The notes beneath the pieces were generated by a model. The model made no database searches, was not told the origin of the DNA, and saw only the letters and a program-made list of their open reading frames with translations. The position numbers and the translations under genes are program-made. A stretch of 64,000 nucleotides of DNA. Source: Natronoflexus pectinivorans. Its GTDB lineage: Bacteria; Bacteroidota; Bacteroidia; Bacteroidales; Marinilabiliaceae. Shown here one piece after another: positions 35,504 through 45,475 of the stretch (within the stretch, counting starts at the first letter, position 1; every line of letters starts with the position of its first letter). The stretch spans positions 682,001 through 746,000 of the forward strand of contig NZ_SLWK01000001.1 of assembly GCF_004345615.1 (NCBI RefSeq), in the 5' to 3' direction.

Positions 35504-38230
35504 ATGCTTAAAAAATACATTGCAATTACATCTGTATTAGCATTAATAGCAGTAATTGTGCTGGCATTTTTATATTTGCATAAATACCAACAGTTTACAA
35601 ACAACAGCCCAATCCATGCAGTTCCTGTTGATGCAGCCATCATACTGCAAATCAATAATCCTCAACAATTAAAAAGAAACTTAACAAGAAGCAACAGCTT
35701 CCTTAATGATTTAACCCCATTTGAAAGCTACAGGTTTGTCAAGAACATCATCAATTTTACAGATTCCTCTGAGATAATTACCAACTCTGTTCTTGATGAT
35801 TACCTCAGCAGAACATTTATTCTGTCCATACACACTTTAAGCGATGACGCATCTACAGGTTGGCTAATCAACGCCCCAATAAAATCAAGAGCTGAACTGA
35901 CCGAAATCAACCGGCTTATTTCATCAAGAAATTTAGTAAAAGCCAACGAAAGCCATAAAGGATCACGATACTTTCATATTCTTAACAAAGACCATATCCC
36001 GGATTCCATTTATGCTTCTGTAAATAATGGATACCTAACACTTTCAGGATCTAGGGAACTCATCGAAAAATCCATTTCGCAGGTTCAATCCGGTAATTCT
36101 TTATTGGACAACCCGCAATTCAGTCGCATTCAAAAAACTTCTTTAACATCAAATATCGCAAGTTGTTACATCAATTTTAAAACCCTTCCTGGCATAACTT
36201 CACAACTGTTCTCGGCACCAGCTCTAGAGCATTTTTCAGGTTGGAGTGAACTTAATATGGATATTCGAACCGATGCCATATATCTAAACGGATTCTCATT
36301 TGGAGATGAACCGGGTCATTTCACCAAATTGTTCAGAGGAGTTGAACCGGGAAAGTCTGAGATTGCTAATGTTTTGCCCGGAACAACGCGGTTTTTAACA
36401 AGCTATAATTTTAAATCAAAAGGACGATTTAAAGAGAATTTGATTGAATTTATTAGTAATCAACCAACTTCTGATAATTACGAAAGAAAAAATGCCGGTT
36501 TCAAAACCAGAAACAGAGACAGTTTTGAAGAACTGTTTTTTTCCTTTATAATGAATGAAGCAGCTTATATTCTTTCCGATCCGGATATAAACAACAACTA
36601 TTCGTCGTTTTTGGTGTTCAACACAACAGGACAAGTAAATGCCATGCAGGCACTGCGTGCATTAATGACCAATAGCGGCATGGATCCTGAGAAGCACCGG
36701 GAGATCATCCTTGATGATCAAACACGTTTTCAGGTGTATGATACACCTGAAAAAGATATTATAAAAGAGTTTTGGGGTCATTTTTTCCCTGATGTTCCAG
36801 CAAATTATTTCACCTTTTACAGAAATTACCTGATTTTTGGAGAATCAAGTGAGTCCATCTCCCGTTTTATCTACTCAAACATCCTGAATAAAACACTCTC
36901 AACACATCCATATTATTCGCCATTTACAGAAAGTTTTTCATACCAGGAGAACTTTTTCCTTTTTGCTGAGGTTCCCCATATCTTTAAAATGGCCGAAAGC
37001 CATTTTAACCGATCTGTAATTAATCCCACGCGTGAACAAACTCAGGCGCTTGAAAACTTCTATGGCCTGGGAATACAGCTGTCATCGGCGAATGATCTTA
37101 TTTACACATCGGTGCATGGAAATTATGCTCCCCATAGAGATAAGGAACCCAGAACAATTTGGCAAAGCAGGCTTGACTCAACCATCATCGGGAAACCGGC
37201 TCTGGTGGACAATCACAACACGGGTGAGAAAGAAATTCTTGTTCAGGATGCACATTACAACCTCTACCTCATCAATAATTTGGGACGTGTGTTGTGGAAA
37301 AGACCCCTGGATGGACCCATTATGGGTGATGTAATTCAGATTGATTATTACAAAAATAACAAACTCCAATATCTTTTTAATACACCAAACAGGCTTTGGT
37401 TACTCGACAGAAACGGCAACCATGTTGCACGTTTCCCAGTTAACTTTCCTTCAAAAGCCACCAACCCAATCGCGGTATTTGATTATGATAACAATAAAGA
37501 GTATAGGATTTTTGTGGCGCTCGAAGATCAAAGGGTATATTTATATGATAAAACCGGGAACAGAGTTCCCGGCTGGAGCGTGCCATCTACAGAGGGAATG
37601 GTTTCAGCACCTATACAGTACTTTAGAAACCTGGGGCGTGATTATATAGTTTTCAGTGACCAATTTAGAAACTACATACTCGACAGAAGAGGAGACAACA
37701 GAGTTACTCCTTCTGCTAATTTCATCCGCAATTCCGGCTCACCATTTTATCTGGAGAGAGAAAACTCCAACAGGGCAGCATTAGTAACCACCACCATAAC
37801 CGGAGAGCTCGCTAAAATAGCTTTGCCGTCGGGGAACACAACTCTTGAAACGCTTATTGAATCTCCGGGAAGTCATCATTTTACCCTTCTATCGGCAAAT
37901 TCAGCAAACCCCGAGTATTTATATACTACAATCAACCAACTGATTGTTTTTAACCAATCGGGGAGGAAAGCGATGGAAGTGAACTTTGAAAATCAGATTC
38001 ATCCGCATGCTGATCTGTATAGATTTACTGCCACTGATATAAAATTTGGCGTGGTTGAACAAACTGGTGGGCATATTCATTTAATTAACCGGGACGGATC
38101 CCATTATCAGGGATTCCCTCTTCGCGGAATCAGCAGATTCAGCATCGGATTTTTAAGATCGTCGGCTTACCGATTTAACCTTATTACAGGCGGCGAACAC
38201 AATTATCTGTATAATTACAGGGTAGAATAG
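35504..38230 (+). CDS. Large uncharacterised membrane-anchored protein with propeller-like C-terminus
   Basis: From ATG 35504 the protein has 908 residues. A start within the end of porZ is possible but overlaps it by 59 bases and lacks a signal. An N-terminal anchor (IAITSVLALIAVIVLAFLYL) is followed by a periplasmic region of some 550 residues beginning VDAAIILQINNPQQL, which resembles uncharacterised DUF3352-type proteins. The C-terminal 330 residues contain repeats such as LLDRNGNHVARFP, LYDKTGNRVPGW and LINRDGSHYQGFP, spaced as blades of a PQQ-like propeller. It is encoded directly after porZ and may share its envelope role, but no function is established. Confidence 0.7.
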   Translation: MLKKYIAITSVLALIAVIVLAFLYLHKYQQFTNNSPIHAVPVDAAIILQINNPQQLKRNLTRSNSFLNDLTPFESYRFVKNIINFTDSSEIITNSVLDDYLSRTFILSIHTLSDDASTGWLINAPIKSRAELTEINRLISSRNLVKANESHKGSRYFHILNKDHIPDSIYASVNNGYLTLSGSRELIEKSISQVQSGNSLLDNPQFSRIQKTSLTSNIASCYINFKTLPGITSQLFSAPALEHFSGWSELNMDIRTDAIYLNGFSFGDEPGHFTKLFRGVEPGKSEIANVLPGTTRFLTSYNFKSKGRFKENLIEFISNQPTSDNYERKNAGFKTRNRDSFEELFFSFIMNEAAYILSDPDINNNYSSFLVFNTTGQVNAMQALRALMTNSGMDPEKHREIILDDQTRFQVYDTPEKDIIKEFWGHFFPDVPANYFTFYRNYLIFGESSESISRFIYSNILNKTLSTHPYYSPFTESFSYQENFFLFAEVPHIFKMAESHFNRSVINPTREQTQALENFYGLGIQLSSANDLIYTSVHGNYAPHRDKEPRTIWQSRLDSTIIGKPALVDNHNTGEKEILVQDAHYNLYLINNLGRVLWKRPLDGPIMGDVIQIDYYKNNKLQYLFNTPNRLWLLDRNGNHVARFPVNFPSKATNPIAVFDYDNNKEYRIFVALEDQRVYLYDKTGNRVPGWSVPSTEGMVSAPIQYFRNLGRDYIVFSDQFRNYILDRRGDNRVTPSANFIRNSGSPFYLERENSNRAALVTTTITGELAKIALPSGNTTLETLIESPGSHHFTLLSANSANPEYLYTTINQLIVFNQSGRKAMEVNFENQIHPHADLYRFTATDIKFGVVEQTGGHIHLINRDGSHYQGFPLRGISRFSIGFLRSSAYRFNLITGGEHNYLYNYRVE

Positions 38231-38247
38231 CAAAATCAAACACAGTC

Positions 38248-39234
38248 ATGGACAAGATAAAAATCGGAGTTTTAGGAGTATCAAACCACTTTATTAAAAG
38301 AATTGTTTTACCCCTCCGTAAAACAAAGAACTGTTACATTTACGCCATTGCATCACGAAAAAGAGAACAGGCTGAGCAAATTGCAAAAGAATTTAATATT
38401 CCGGTGGCTCACCAAAACTATCAAGAGCTCATAGATGATCCTGAAATTGATGCTGTTTATATCCCTCTGCCAAATCATTTACATGCCGAGTGGACTATAA
38501 AAGCTCTAAAGGCAAAAAAGCCTGTACTTTGCGAAAAACCACTCTCCATGGATGCTAATGAAGCGATAGCGCTTCATAAGTTATCAGCAGAATCCAAAAT
38601 TCCCTTGATGGAGGCATTCATGTACCGCTTTCATCCCTTGTGGAAACACATTAAGGATATGATAGCCACCAATCAAATAGGAGACATCAACCAGATTCAA
38701 ACTTCATTTTCATACAACAATCCTTCGCCGGGAAATATCCGTAACATTGAAGAGTATGGTGGAGGAGCTTTAATGGATATTGGATGTTATGCCGTATCCG
38801 TTCCAAGGTTTTTACTGGGGAAAGAACCCTCAAGAGTTCTTTCACTGGTTACGCGCCACCCCGAATTTAAAACCGATATGCACACATCCGGAATCCTCGA
38901 TTTTGATGAATCTCGTGCATCTTTTTATGTATCAACCCTTTCTGAACCTTTTCAAAAGGTAGATATAATTGGAACATCAGGAAGCATAACTGTTCATTTA
39001 CCATTTAACACCTATGTTGATGTTCCGGCAGAAGTCTCCATCAGCTCTTCTACTGGCTCAAGAATTATAAAATTCCCTCCATCAGACGCTTACGGGTTAA
39101 TGTTTGATGCCTTTGCCGAAGCATTAATAAATGAACAACCCATGCCGGTTGAAACCATGGATGCCGTTAACAATATGAAGGTGATTGATGCACTAAAAAA
39201 ATCTGCACAATCAAATGTCTGGAAGCAAGTTTGA
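38248..39234 (+). CDS. Gfo/Idh/MocA family oxidoreductase
   Basis: A 328-residue NAD(P)-dependent sugar-type dehydrogenase. The Rossmann start is IGVLGVSNHFIKRIV, the catalytic lysine lies in LCEKPLSMDANEA near residue 97, and the C-terminal domain has EYGGGALMDIGCYAVSVPR. Substrates of the family are usually sugar or inositol derivatives; nothing here tells which. It starts 17 bases after the propeller-like gene in the same direction. Confidence 0.9.
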   Translation: MDKIKIGVLGVSNHFIKRIVLPLRKTKNCYIYAIASRKREQAEQIAKEFNIPVAHQNYQELIDDPEIDAVYIPLPNHLHAEWTIKALKAKKPVLCEKPLSMDANEAIALHKLSAESKIPLMEAFMYRFHPLWKHIKDMIATNQIGDINQIQTSFSYNNPSPGNIRNIEEYGGGALMDIGCYAVSVPRFLLGKEPSRVLSLVTRHPEFKTDMHTSGILDFDESRASFYVSTLSEPFQKVDIIGTSGSITVHLPFNTYVDVPAEVSISSSTGSRIIKFPPSDAYGLMFDAFAEALINEQPMPVETMDAVNNMKVIDALKKSAQSNVWKQV

Positions 39235-39374
39235 TTTGCAAATTAAATAGGTGGTCAACACATTAGGCAACCATCATCAATAAAAACGGGTCGTTGCTGT
39301 AAAAAAATCAATGTGCACGCCAAGTTGTAATATCTTTACTTAAAGGAATTCTATCTTCCTGGTTTTTGTAGGTG

Positions 39375-40295
39375 ATGAATTGTGTTAAAAGTATGAGATA
39401 CTGCCTTTACATATTAATATTTGCTGTTGTAAGCAGTTGTTCCCATTCGGGACAACTGCATGTGATTACTTTCAACTCCGGCAGTTCAATTATATCAGAT
39501 ACAATAAATACGTGGGAGAATCGTCTACCAATCATCCAACAATATTTTAAAAACCAAAATCCCGATATCATAGGGATGCAACAGGTTAATTTCAAACGAT
39601 TAAGAAGCCTGTCTACCATACTTCCTGCTTATAGTTATATTGTATCGCAAGATATAGATGAAGCAGATGAAGATCAACTCAACCCAATATTCTATAAAAC
39701 AGATAAATTCAGAATTCTGGCAAAATCAAGGTTCTACATATCCGGAGAAGGGATCATTACACAAAAAGATTTAGTTACATGTAATCAAATTCATCTGATA
39801 ACCTGGTCGAAACTGGAGAGCATTGAATCAGGACACATCTTTTTTATATTTAACGTACATTTTTGCAAGGATAACGATGATGAAGATATCATCAGCAGCG
39901 CTCTGTTTTTAAAAAGGGTACGTGAACTGGCAGGTAATGCGCCTGTTATCGTTACAGGATCTTTTCACATGAATGAAGCATCCAGAACGTACAGAATTAT
40001 AAGATCAAACTGGGACCGGTTTTTGTCAATTGAGAACAGCTCAGAACTTGCCAAATCAGGAAAGAACCAAAAATATCCCTCTTATAATGCTTATGGAGAA
40101 GAAGGTATGGCAGCAATGAGTGATTATATCTTTGTAAACAGCTATTTTGACGTAAGAAGAAGTGAAACTCACAGGATAAAAAAACAGAATGTGTATATCT
40201 CTGATTACTATCCGGTATCAGTAAATCTGAAATTTTTATTTAATCGCAGAATGCGCCAGGGAAATATCACAGAACTTCCATGGCGAAATCAATAG
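39375..40295 (+). CDS. EEP-fold lipoprotein with altered catalytic motifs
   Basis: From ATG 39375, 306 residues. A lipoprotein signal ends at C22 (AVVSSCSH). The fold is that of endonuclease/exonuclease/phosphatase proteins: VITFNS, then PDIIGMQQVNF, FFIFNVHFC, VIVTGSFHMNEAS, AAMSDYIFVNS and ISDYYPVSVNL in correct order. But the acidic residue of IGLQEV is Gln (Q70), the Asp and Asn of GDFN are Ser and His, and the His of SDHxPV is Tyr. So the metal-binding and general-acid residues are gone and it is probably not a nuclease or phosphatase of the usual kind. It overlaps the convergent DUF2797 gene by 7 bases. Confidence 0.75.
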   Translation: MNCVKSMRYCLYILIFAVVSSCSHSGQLHVITFNSGSSIISDTINTWENRLPIIQQYFKNQNPDIIGMQQVNFKRLRSLSTILPAYSYIVSQDIDEADEDQLNPIFYKTDKFRILAKSRFYISGEGIITQKDLVTCNQIHLITWSKLESIESGHIFFIFNVHFCKDNDDEDIISSALFLKRVRELAGNAPVIVTGSFHMNEASRTYRIIRSNWDRFLSIENSSELAKSGKNQKYPSYNAYGEEGMAAMSDYIFVNSYFDVRRSETHRIKKQNVYISDYYPVSVNLKFLFNRRMRQGNITELPWRNQ

Positions 40296-41095
40296 CTTAA
40301 ACTGATACGATAACCATTATGCCTTCTAATATTGAGCACTTGATCATCTTCAAAAAGCAAATACTGCCCCCTAATTCCGCTTAAAGTGCCCCTAAAACTC
40401 CGCTCTTTATCGAATGTAAATGTGACAGGTTTAGTCGGATATTTCTGCACCGGAAATTTAAATGAATAGATTGAATCATCTTCATCAACAAACTGCTGCA
40501 TACCGGAACTTAATAATTCTATGGCTTCGTTTCTGAATTTAAACAAATCAAGAGTATCGTCAACAATCCCTGCAACCATTTTCTTCCAAGATGTTTTATC
40601 TGTAAATTGCTTTGAAAGGTGCATCTCAATCAAACCTGCCATATGCCGATTAGGAGTTTTACAAATCTTTATGGCTGCCGATGCGCCCTGATCAATCCAC
40701 CTTATTGGTATTTGTGATTGTCGGGTGACGCCTACTTTTACTTCTCCTGTATTTGCAAGGTAGACAAAGTGTGGCTGCAAACAATGCATTTGTGCCCATT
40801 CAGCATCTCTTGAAACGCCCACATGAGCTTTGCACAATGCCGGCCTTAAGACACACTCACTGGCTTCTGGAGCAGTTTGCATACAACTGAAACAAAATCC
40901 CTGTGCAAAAGATTTTCGTGTGGTTTTACCACACGAAATGCAATTGATCTGTCCACTGAATTCGAAGTTCAGATTCTGACCAATCAAATCACTCATCAGC
41001 ACCTCATCGGCACTGAGCTTCAAAACATATGTAACAGAGCCGTCGGCAGAAACGGTTCCTCTCATTTTTGACAAATTTCCTTCAAATACTGGCAT
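40289..41095 (-). CDS. DUF2797 family protein
   Basis: A 268-residue protein of the DUF2797 family. A cysteine-rich centre (CISCGKTTRKSFAQGFCFSC, then CVLRPALCKAH) looks like a zinc- or cluster-binding region. It is followed by HFVYLANTGEVKVGVTRQSQIPIRWIDQGA, which resembles the short beta-alpha core of GIY-YIG-like proteins; this likeness is my inference. No function has been established for the family to my knowledge. Monocistronic as far as seen, convergent with the preceding gene. Confidence 0.85.
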   Translation of the reverse strand: MPVFEGNLSKMRGTVSADGSVTYVLKLSADEVLMSDLIGQNLNFEFSGQINCISCGKTTRKSFAQGFCFSCMQTAPEASECVLRPALCKAHVGVSRDAEWAQMHCLQPHFVYLANTGEVKVGVTRQSQIPIRWIDQGASAAIKICKTPNRHMAGLIEMHLSKQFTDKTSWKKMVAGIVDDTLDLFKFRNEAIELLSSGMQQFVDEDDSIYSFKFPVQKYPTKPVTFTFDKERSFRGTLSGIRGQYLLFEDDQVLNIRRHNGYRISLSY

Positions 41096-41224
41096 TAAGA
41101 GAATGATTAAATTTTTAATAAATCTAAATTGAAGATTTTTAGTCCCGAATTACTCGGGATAACAGTCTTCGAGTCTATCGAATGTTTAATATATTAAATC
41201 TAAACAGTTACTAAGACTATTCTC

Positions 41225-42481
41225 CTATTGAATTTTGGCCTGACTGGATTTTACTATCTTAAATAATTTATCTGATCGACGTACCTTATCATCCACCGGC
41301 ATTGAAAACAGATCGCCCTTTTTAACCTCATTAACAGGTTTAAGATCCACTCTCAATTCATTTACCTGCATCTCAAGAGCACCGGTGGTAGGTCCCGTTA
41401 TTAAAATCTCGTCGCCAACTTTCAGGCTCTGGGTTTCAAGGCGAAACTCCCCTACCCCTATTTTTGGAAAATAGTTGGTTCCCTTTCCCACATAAATCTT
41501 ACGTTTGGTGGCCAGCGATCCGTAATTGGCACTCCATTCTCCCAATTTCTGTCCCTGGTAGTATCCATCCCAAAACCCACGGTTAAAAACCGATGCGAGC
41601 CGTTCATCCCAATTTGCAATTAATTCTTTTGAATAAGAACCACCTGCAATGGCCTCAAAAGCTTCATTATAACAAGAAGCTACTGTTTTAACATACTCAG
41701 CTCCCCTGGCTCTTCCTTCAATTTTAAAAATTCGAACTCCAGAATCTACCAACTTGTTTAAAAAATGTATGGTTTTTAAATCTTTAGGCGACATAATATA
41801 TTGGTTGTCCACCTCCAGTTGGTCGCCCGATTCTTTGTCAGTAACAACATATCCTCTGCGACACGATTGCAAACAAGCTCCCCGGTTTGCCGAATAGTTA
41901 TATTGATGTAAGCTGAGATAACATTTCCCCGATACTGCCATACATAACGCTCCGTGAGCAAACATCTCGATGCGCACCAAATCCCCGCCAGGCCCACGAA
42001 TATCTTCTTCAACAATGGCTTCATGAATTTTCTTCACCTGATCCATATTTAGTTCACGAGCCAGAACTACAACATCGGCGTATTTGCTATATAACTTAAG
42101 CGTTTCAATGTTAGAGATATTTACCTGTGTACTTATATGAATAGGAATTCCTTTTTGTGAGGCGTAATGAATGGCTGCCTGGTCGGAAACAATTACCGCC
42201 GAGATACCACTTTCACAGGCCACATCCACCAATTTCCGCATCTCATCCAGATCCTCATCGTATAACACTATGTTCAGAGTCAGATAGGATTTTAACCCGT
42301 TATCCCTGCATATTGCAGCAATCTCCTTTAGGTCTCCGGCTCCAAAATTGGAAGACGAACGCGATCGCATATTCAAATTTCCGGCTCCAAAATAGACCGA
42401 ATCTGCCCCTCCTTGAATGGCAGCCGTTAATGATTCAAAAGAACCCACCGGAGCCATCACCTCAAAATCTTTTCTGGTCAT
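41225..42481 (-). CDS. Peptidase U32 family protein (RNA hydroxylation type)
   Basis: A 418-residue TIM-barrel U32 protein with MAPVGSFESLTAAIQGGADSVYFG at the N-terminus and the diagnostic region EMFAHGALCMAVSGKCYLS with NRGACLQSCRRGY, whose cysteines bind a cofactor such as Fe-S. C-terminal residues fit a beta-barrel domain (GVGEFRLETQSLKVGDEILITGP). Characterised members (RlhA, TrhP) hydroxylate rRNA or tRNA, so the name peptidase is historical; which RNA is served here is not clear. It starts three bases before the sulfatase stop, same direction, so the two may be co-transcribed. Confidence 0.87.
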   Translation of the reverse strand: MTRKDFEVMAPVGSFESLTAAIQGGADSVYFGAGNLNMRSRSSSNFGAGDLKEIAAICRDNGLKSYLTLNIVLYDEDLDEMRKLVDVACESGISAVIVSDQAAIHYASQKGIPIHISTQVNISNIETLKLYSKYADVVVLARELNMDQVKKIHEAIVEEDIRGPGGDLVRIEMFAHGALCMAVSGKCYLSLHQYNYSANRGACLQSCRRGYVVTDKESGDQLEVDNQYIMSPKDLKTIHFLNKLVDSGVRIFKIEGRARGAEYVKTVASCYNEAFEAIAGGSYSKELIANWDERLASVFNRGFWDGYYQGQKLGEWSANYGSLATKRKIYVGKGTNYFPKIGVGEFRLETQSLKVGDEILITGPTTGALEMQVNELRVDLKPVNEVKKGDLFSMPVDDKVRRSDKLFKIVKSSQAKIQ

Positions 42482-42484
42482 TTG

Positions 42485-44317
42485 TTATCTGTTTAAATGA
42501 TCAAGCGATAACACCTGAAGGTAAGCCTTCCCCTTCAAGCTATCAACCGCCGAAGCCTCCCCTTCAAAAACTATGTATCGACCTGCATTATTATCGTAAA
42601 CTTTGTACAAATCAGCTGTAATGAGGCCAAAAGCATCGGGATAGGTGAAAAATGCAAACTCCTCCACCTCTTCGGCAAGCAAGTTCTTGCTGAATGGAAA
42701 TTCACTGGCATCCAATTGCAGTTGATTTAACAACGTAGATACCATATCTGTTTGGCTTCCAATGGTTGAAATTATCGTATCAGTAACAGCCATGGCTCCA
42801 CCTGTCCACAACATAGGAATATGGTATCTCTCAATCATTTGGGAGGTAGCTCTGGCCGGCCCAGGTACGCCATGATCGGCAATCAGGATAAATAAAGTAT
42901 TATCCCACAATCCTTTTGATTTAACACGTCTGAAAAAATCTCCCAAACACTGATCCGTATAAAATACCGAATTCAAATATGGGTCATCGTAAACCCTATC
43001 CATTGGAACGTCAAACGGTTCATGACTGCTGAGTGTAAAATAAAACTGAAAATATGGAGATTGAGCTGCCAACATCTCCTCAATTAAACGTTCAAAAGTA
43101 TATTCATCGTGAACGCCCCATTTTTGACCATGAGTTGAGCGTGGAAAATCGTTAATGGTAATGACCTTTTCAAAACCCGACAGAGTCACAAAAGAGTTCA
43201 TTCCCTTAAAGCCGATATCTCCTCCATACATATAGGTAAGGTCATTATAGCCAGCTTGTTTTAATTTATTGGGAAGAAAACTGAGCGATTGAGATTTAGC
43301 AGGATATTGCATAATGGAATAAGCAGGCATCACCTGGTAGCCCGCCAACGCGGCTACCAATCCCTTGTCTGACCTGTCGGAGGCCGCATAAATATTATTA
43401 AAAAGAACCCCTTTGGGAACGAGTGAATCGAAGTTTGGTGTAACAGACTCTCCTCCCATGCTGCCAATAACCTGCGCGGAAAAACTCTCCAGCAAAATGA
43501 CTACAACATCGGGTTGTGGTTGATTAATTAGTGTTTGCGTCTCTCCAGATTGATGCATCATTTTATTAAAAAGCTCCTCAGCCTTATCCTGATCCATAAA
43601 CCGGTAATGGCGGGTTGTGGCATCCAGCCTTTTGAGGCTGTAAAAAAGATTCCAAAGTGGATTTATGGCGGAATGATTGGCAAACATGTGAGACGAAAAA
43701 TATGCAACTCCTGTATTTATAGGAGCAACTCCAAAGCTTCCACGAATGGGGATGATCATTAATGCACCTGTGAAAAGTGTAATAAAAGCAGCCATTGCCA
43801 AAGTCAATGGTTGCATCTTTGATACAATTTTTTCCTCTCCTGATTTCATCCATTTATTATAAATCAGGATTGTACCTAAACTTGCACTTATCAATAAAAC
43901 AAAAAACATAATAACCTCCCACCATCGTAGCGATGCCAGAATAACCATGGGGGTAGCCAAGAATCCAAGCGCCTCACCATCCAGATGCCTGCCCCAATAG
44001 GAGTATAAATTGGTGTTGGCAAACATCAATGCCATAAAAACAGGAATAATAACATAGTGTAACCAATGCAAATGAGTAAATTCAAACCGTCTGAATATTG
44101 GTAAAGTAATCAATTGCATGACGCACGTTAAGAGTAAAATATAACCGGAAAAAGAGAGGTCAAGTCTTAAGCCAACAGCGTAAGAAGCCAATAAAGAGCC
44201 AAAACCGGCATCTCCGGCATAGCCCAAATTGAATATCATAAAAAGCAATCGGTGAAGCGCAAAAAATAGAATCCAAAAAAGAGCTATCTTGAAAATATAT
44301 TTGAAAAATCTGGTCAT
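42485..44317 (-). CDS. LtaS-like membrane sulfatase/phosphoglycerol transferase
   Basis: A 610-residue protein from ATG 44317 (a TTG three codons upstream is ignored). Five membrane helices fill residues 1-200, and an extracytoplasmic sulfatase-fold domain follows. It has VVVILLESFSAQVIGSMGG for the first metal ligand, YAASDRSDKGLVAALAGY where Ser stands at the usual Thr nucleophile position, LSSHEPFDVP, and LFILIADHGVP. The family transfers phosphoglycerol or phosphoethanolamine groups to envelope glycans. In Bacteroidota the substrate is unknown. A -7 element lies at 44348-44355 in the divergent promoter region. Confidence 0.88.
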   Translation of the reverse strand: MTRFFKYIFKIALFWILFFALHRLLFMIFNLGYAGDAGFGSLLASYAVGLRLDLSFSGYILLLTCVMQLITLPIFRRFEFTHLHWLHYVIIPVFMALMFANTNLYSYWGRHLDGEALGFLATPMVILASLRWWEVIMFFVLLISASLGTILIYNKWMKSGEEKIVSKMQPLTLAMAAFITLFTGALMIIPIRGSFGVAPINTGVAYFSSHMFANHSAINPLWNLFYSLKRLDATTRHYRFMDQDKAEELFNKMMHQSGETQTLINQPQPDVVVILLESFSAQVIGSMGGESVTPNFDSLVPKGVLFNNIYAASDRSDKGLVAALAGYQVMPAYSIMQYPAKSQSLSFLPNKLKQAGYNDLTYMYGGDIGFKGMNSFVTLSGFEKVITINDFPRSTHGQKWGVHDEYTFERLIEEMLAAQSPYFQFYFTLSSHEPFDVPMDRVYDDPYLNSVFYTDQCLGDFFRRVKSKGLWDNTLFILIADHGVPGPARATSQMIERYHIPMLWTGGAMAVTDTIISTIGSQTDMVSTLLNQLQLDASEFPFSKNLLAEEVEEFAFFTYPDAFGLITADLYKVYDNNAGRYIVFEGEASAVDSLKGKAYLQVLSLDHLNR

Positions 44318-44347
44318 ATCACTCAATATTAAGTCACAAATAGTTTA

Positions 44348-44365
44348 CAAAAATAGCTAAATTTG
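44348..44365. promoter_or_regulatory. Back-to-back -7 elements of the divergent sulfatase and Stealth genes
   Basis: TATTTTTG (minus, 44355-44348) and TAAATTTG (plus, 44358-44365) both fit TAnnTTTG and are separated by two bases. The leaders would be about 24 and 28 bases. The two polymerase sites would overlap. Confidence 0.5.
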
Positions 44366-44399
44366 TCAGTATTTTAATGTAAATATATATCGGAACCTA

Positions 44400-45416
44400 A
44401 TGTACAACTCTATTAGATATGACGATCCTAATGCGATTGACGCGGTAATAACCTGGGTCGACGGTCAGGATCCAAGGCATAAAGAAAAACTAAACCGGTA
44501 TCTGACATCAATTGGACAAAATCCCCCATCTGCGCATTCAACAAGGTTTAACGAAGCCGGAGAATTTATATACTGCGTTGCCTCTATTTTGCGCTTTGCC
44601 CCGTGGGTAAGAAAAATATTCATCGTAACCGATGAGCAGACCCCGGCTTTTATGAGCTTAATTGAAAAAAGTTCTTTTGCTGATAGGATTTCCATCATCG
44701 ACCACAAAATTATTTTTGATGGTTATGAAAGCAACCTTCCAACTTTTAACAGTCTTTCGATTGAGTCGCTTTTGTGGAGAATACCCGACCTATCCGAACG
44801 ATATATCTATTTAAATGATGATTATCTCTTTATTAGACCGGTAAAAACTGAATCTTTTTTTATTGAAAACAAAATTGTTGTTAGAGGTAAATGGGAAACT
44901 CAACAATCAGAAAGATGGTATAATTCATTATACCATCTGGTAAAAAAAGAGAAAAACAGAGTGAAAAACAGAATTGCTCAGGCTCTTAGTGCAAAAATAA
45001 CCGGATATTCAAAAAGGTATTTCCGTGTTCCACATAACCCTCATCCACAACTAAAGTCGCTGCAATCTGATTTTTTCTCAGAAAATAAAGATTTGCTAAT
45101 TAGCAATATAAAGTATCCCTTAAGATCGGAAGAACAATATGTTCCAACAGCTCTTACAAATCATATAGCTTTTAAAAACAAACGTGCAATAATAGATAAC
45201 AGGTATAAAACCATCAGGCTTAAGCTCAATAAATTATCTTACCGGCATTTGAAAATCAAACTTTTCTTTGCAGATCGGGATAAAAACACTGCATTTACTT
45301 GCCTACAGAGTTTGGATATGGCTAACGAAAAAGTTAAACAGGAAACCTTGCATTGGTTGGAGAGAAGAATTGGCAGTTTGGAGTCCGTTATGGGGGATAT
45401 TAGCAACAATTATTGA
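44400..45416 (+). CDS. Stealth-family sugar-phosphate transferase (first copy)
   Basis: A 338-residue protein of the Stealth family, which transfers hexose-1-phosphate from nucleotide sugars in capsule or polysaccharide synthesis. CR1 is AVITWVDGQDPRHKEKL near residue 15. The central CR2 includes STRFNEAGEFIYCVASILRFAPWVRKIFIVTD and DLSERYIYLNDDYLFI. The HPHPQLKSLQ segment and RSEEQYVPTALTNHIA belong to the C-terminal conserved regions. It is paralogous to the gene at 46212, with a glycosyltransferase between them. Confidence 0.9.
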   Translation: MYNSIRYDDPNAIDAVITWVDGQDPRHKEKLNRYLTSIGQNPPSAHSTRFNEAGEFIYCVASILRFAPWVRKIFIVTDEQTPAFMSLIEKSSFADRISIIDHKIIFDGYESNLPTFNSLSIESLLWRIPDLSERYIYLNDDYLFIRPVKTESFFIENKIVVRGKWETQQSERWYNSLYHLVKKEKNRVKNRIAQALSAKITGYSKRYFRVPHNPHPQLKSLQSDFFSENKDLLISNIKYPLRSEEQYVPTALTNHIAFKNKRAIIDNRYKTIRLKLNKLSYRHLKIKLFFADRDKNTAFTCLQSLDMANEKVKQETLHWLERRIGSLESVMGDISNNY

Positions 45417-45475
45417 CGCAAATCAGAATAAATCCATACTTTTGCTATACTAACAAATCTAAAATCCTTGAGATA

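Noticed and set aside
44318-44326. TTG start of the LtaS-like gene three codons upstream
   Set aside because: An ATG directly follows at 44317 and leads straight into the first membrane helix.
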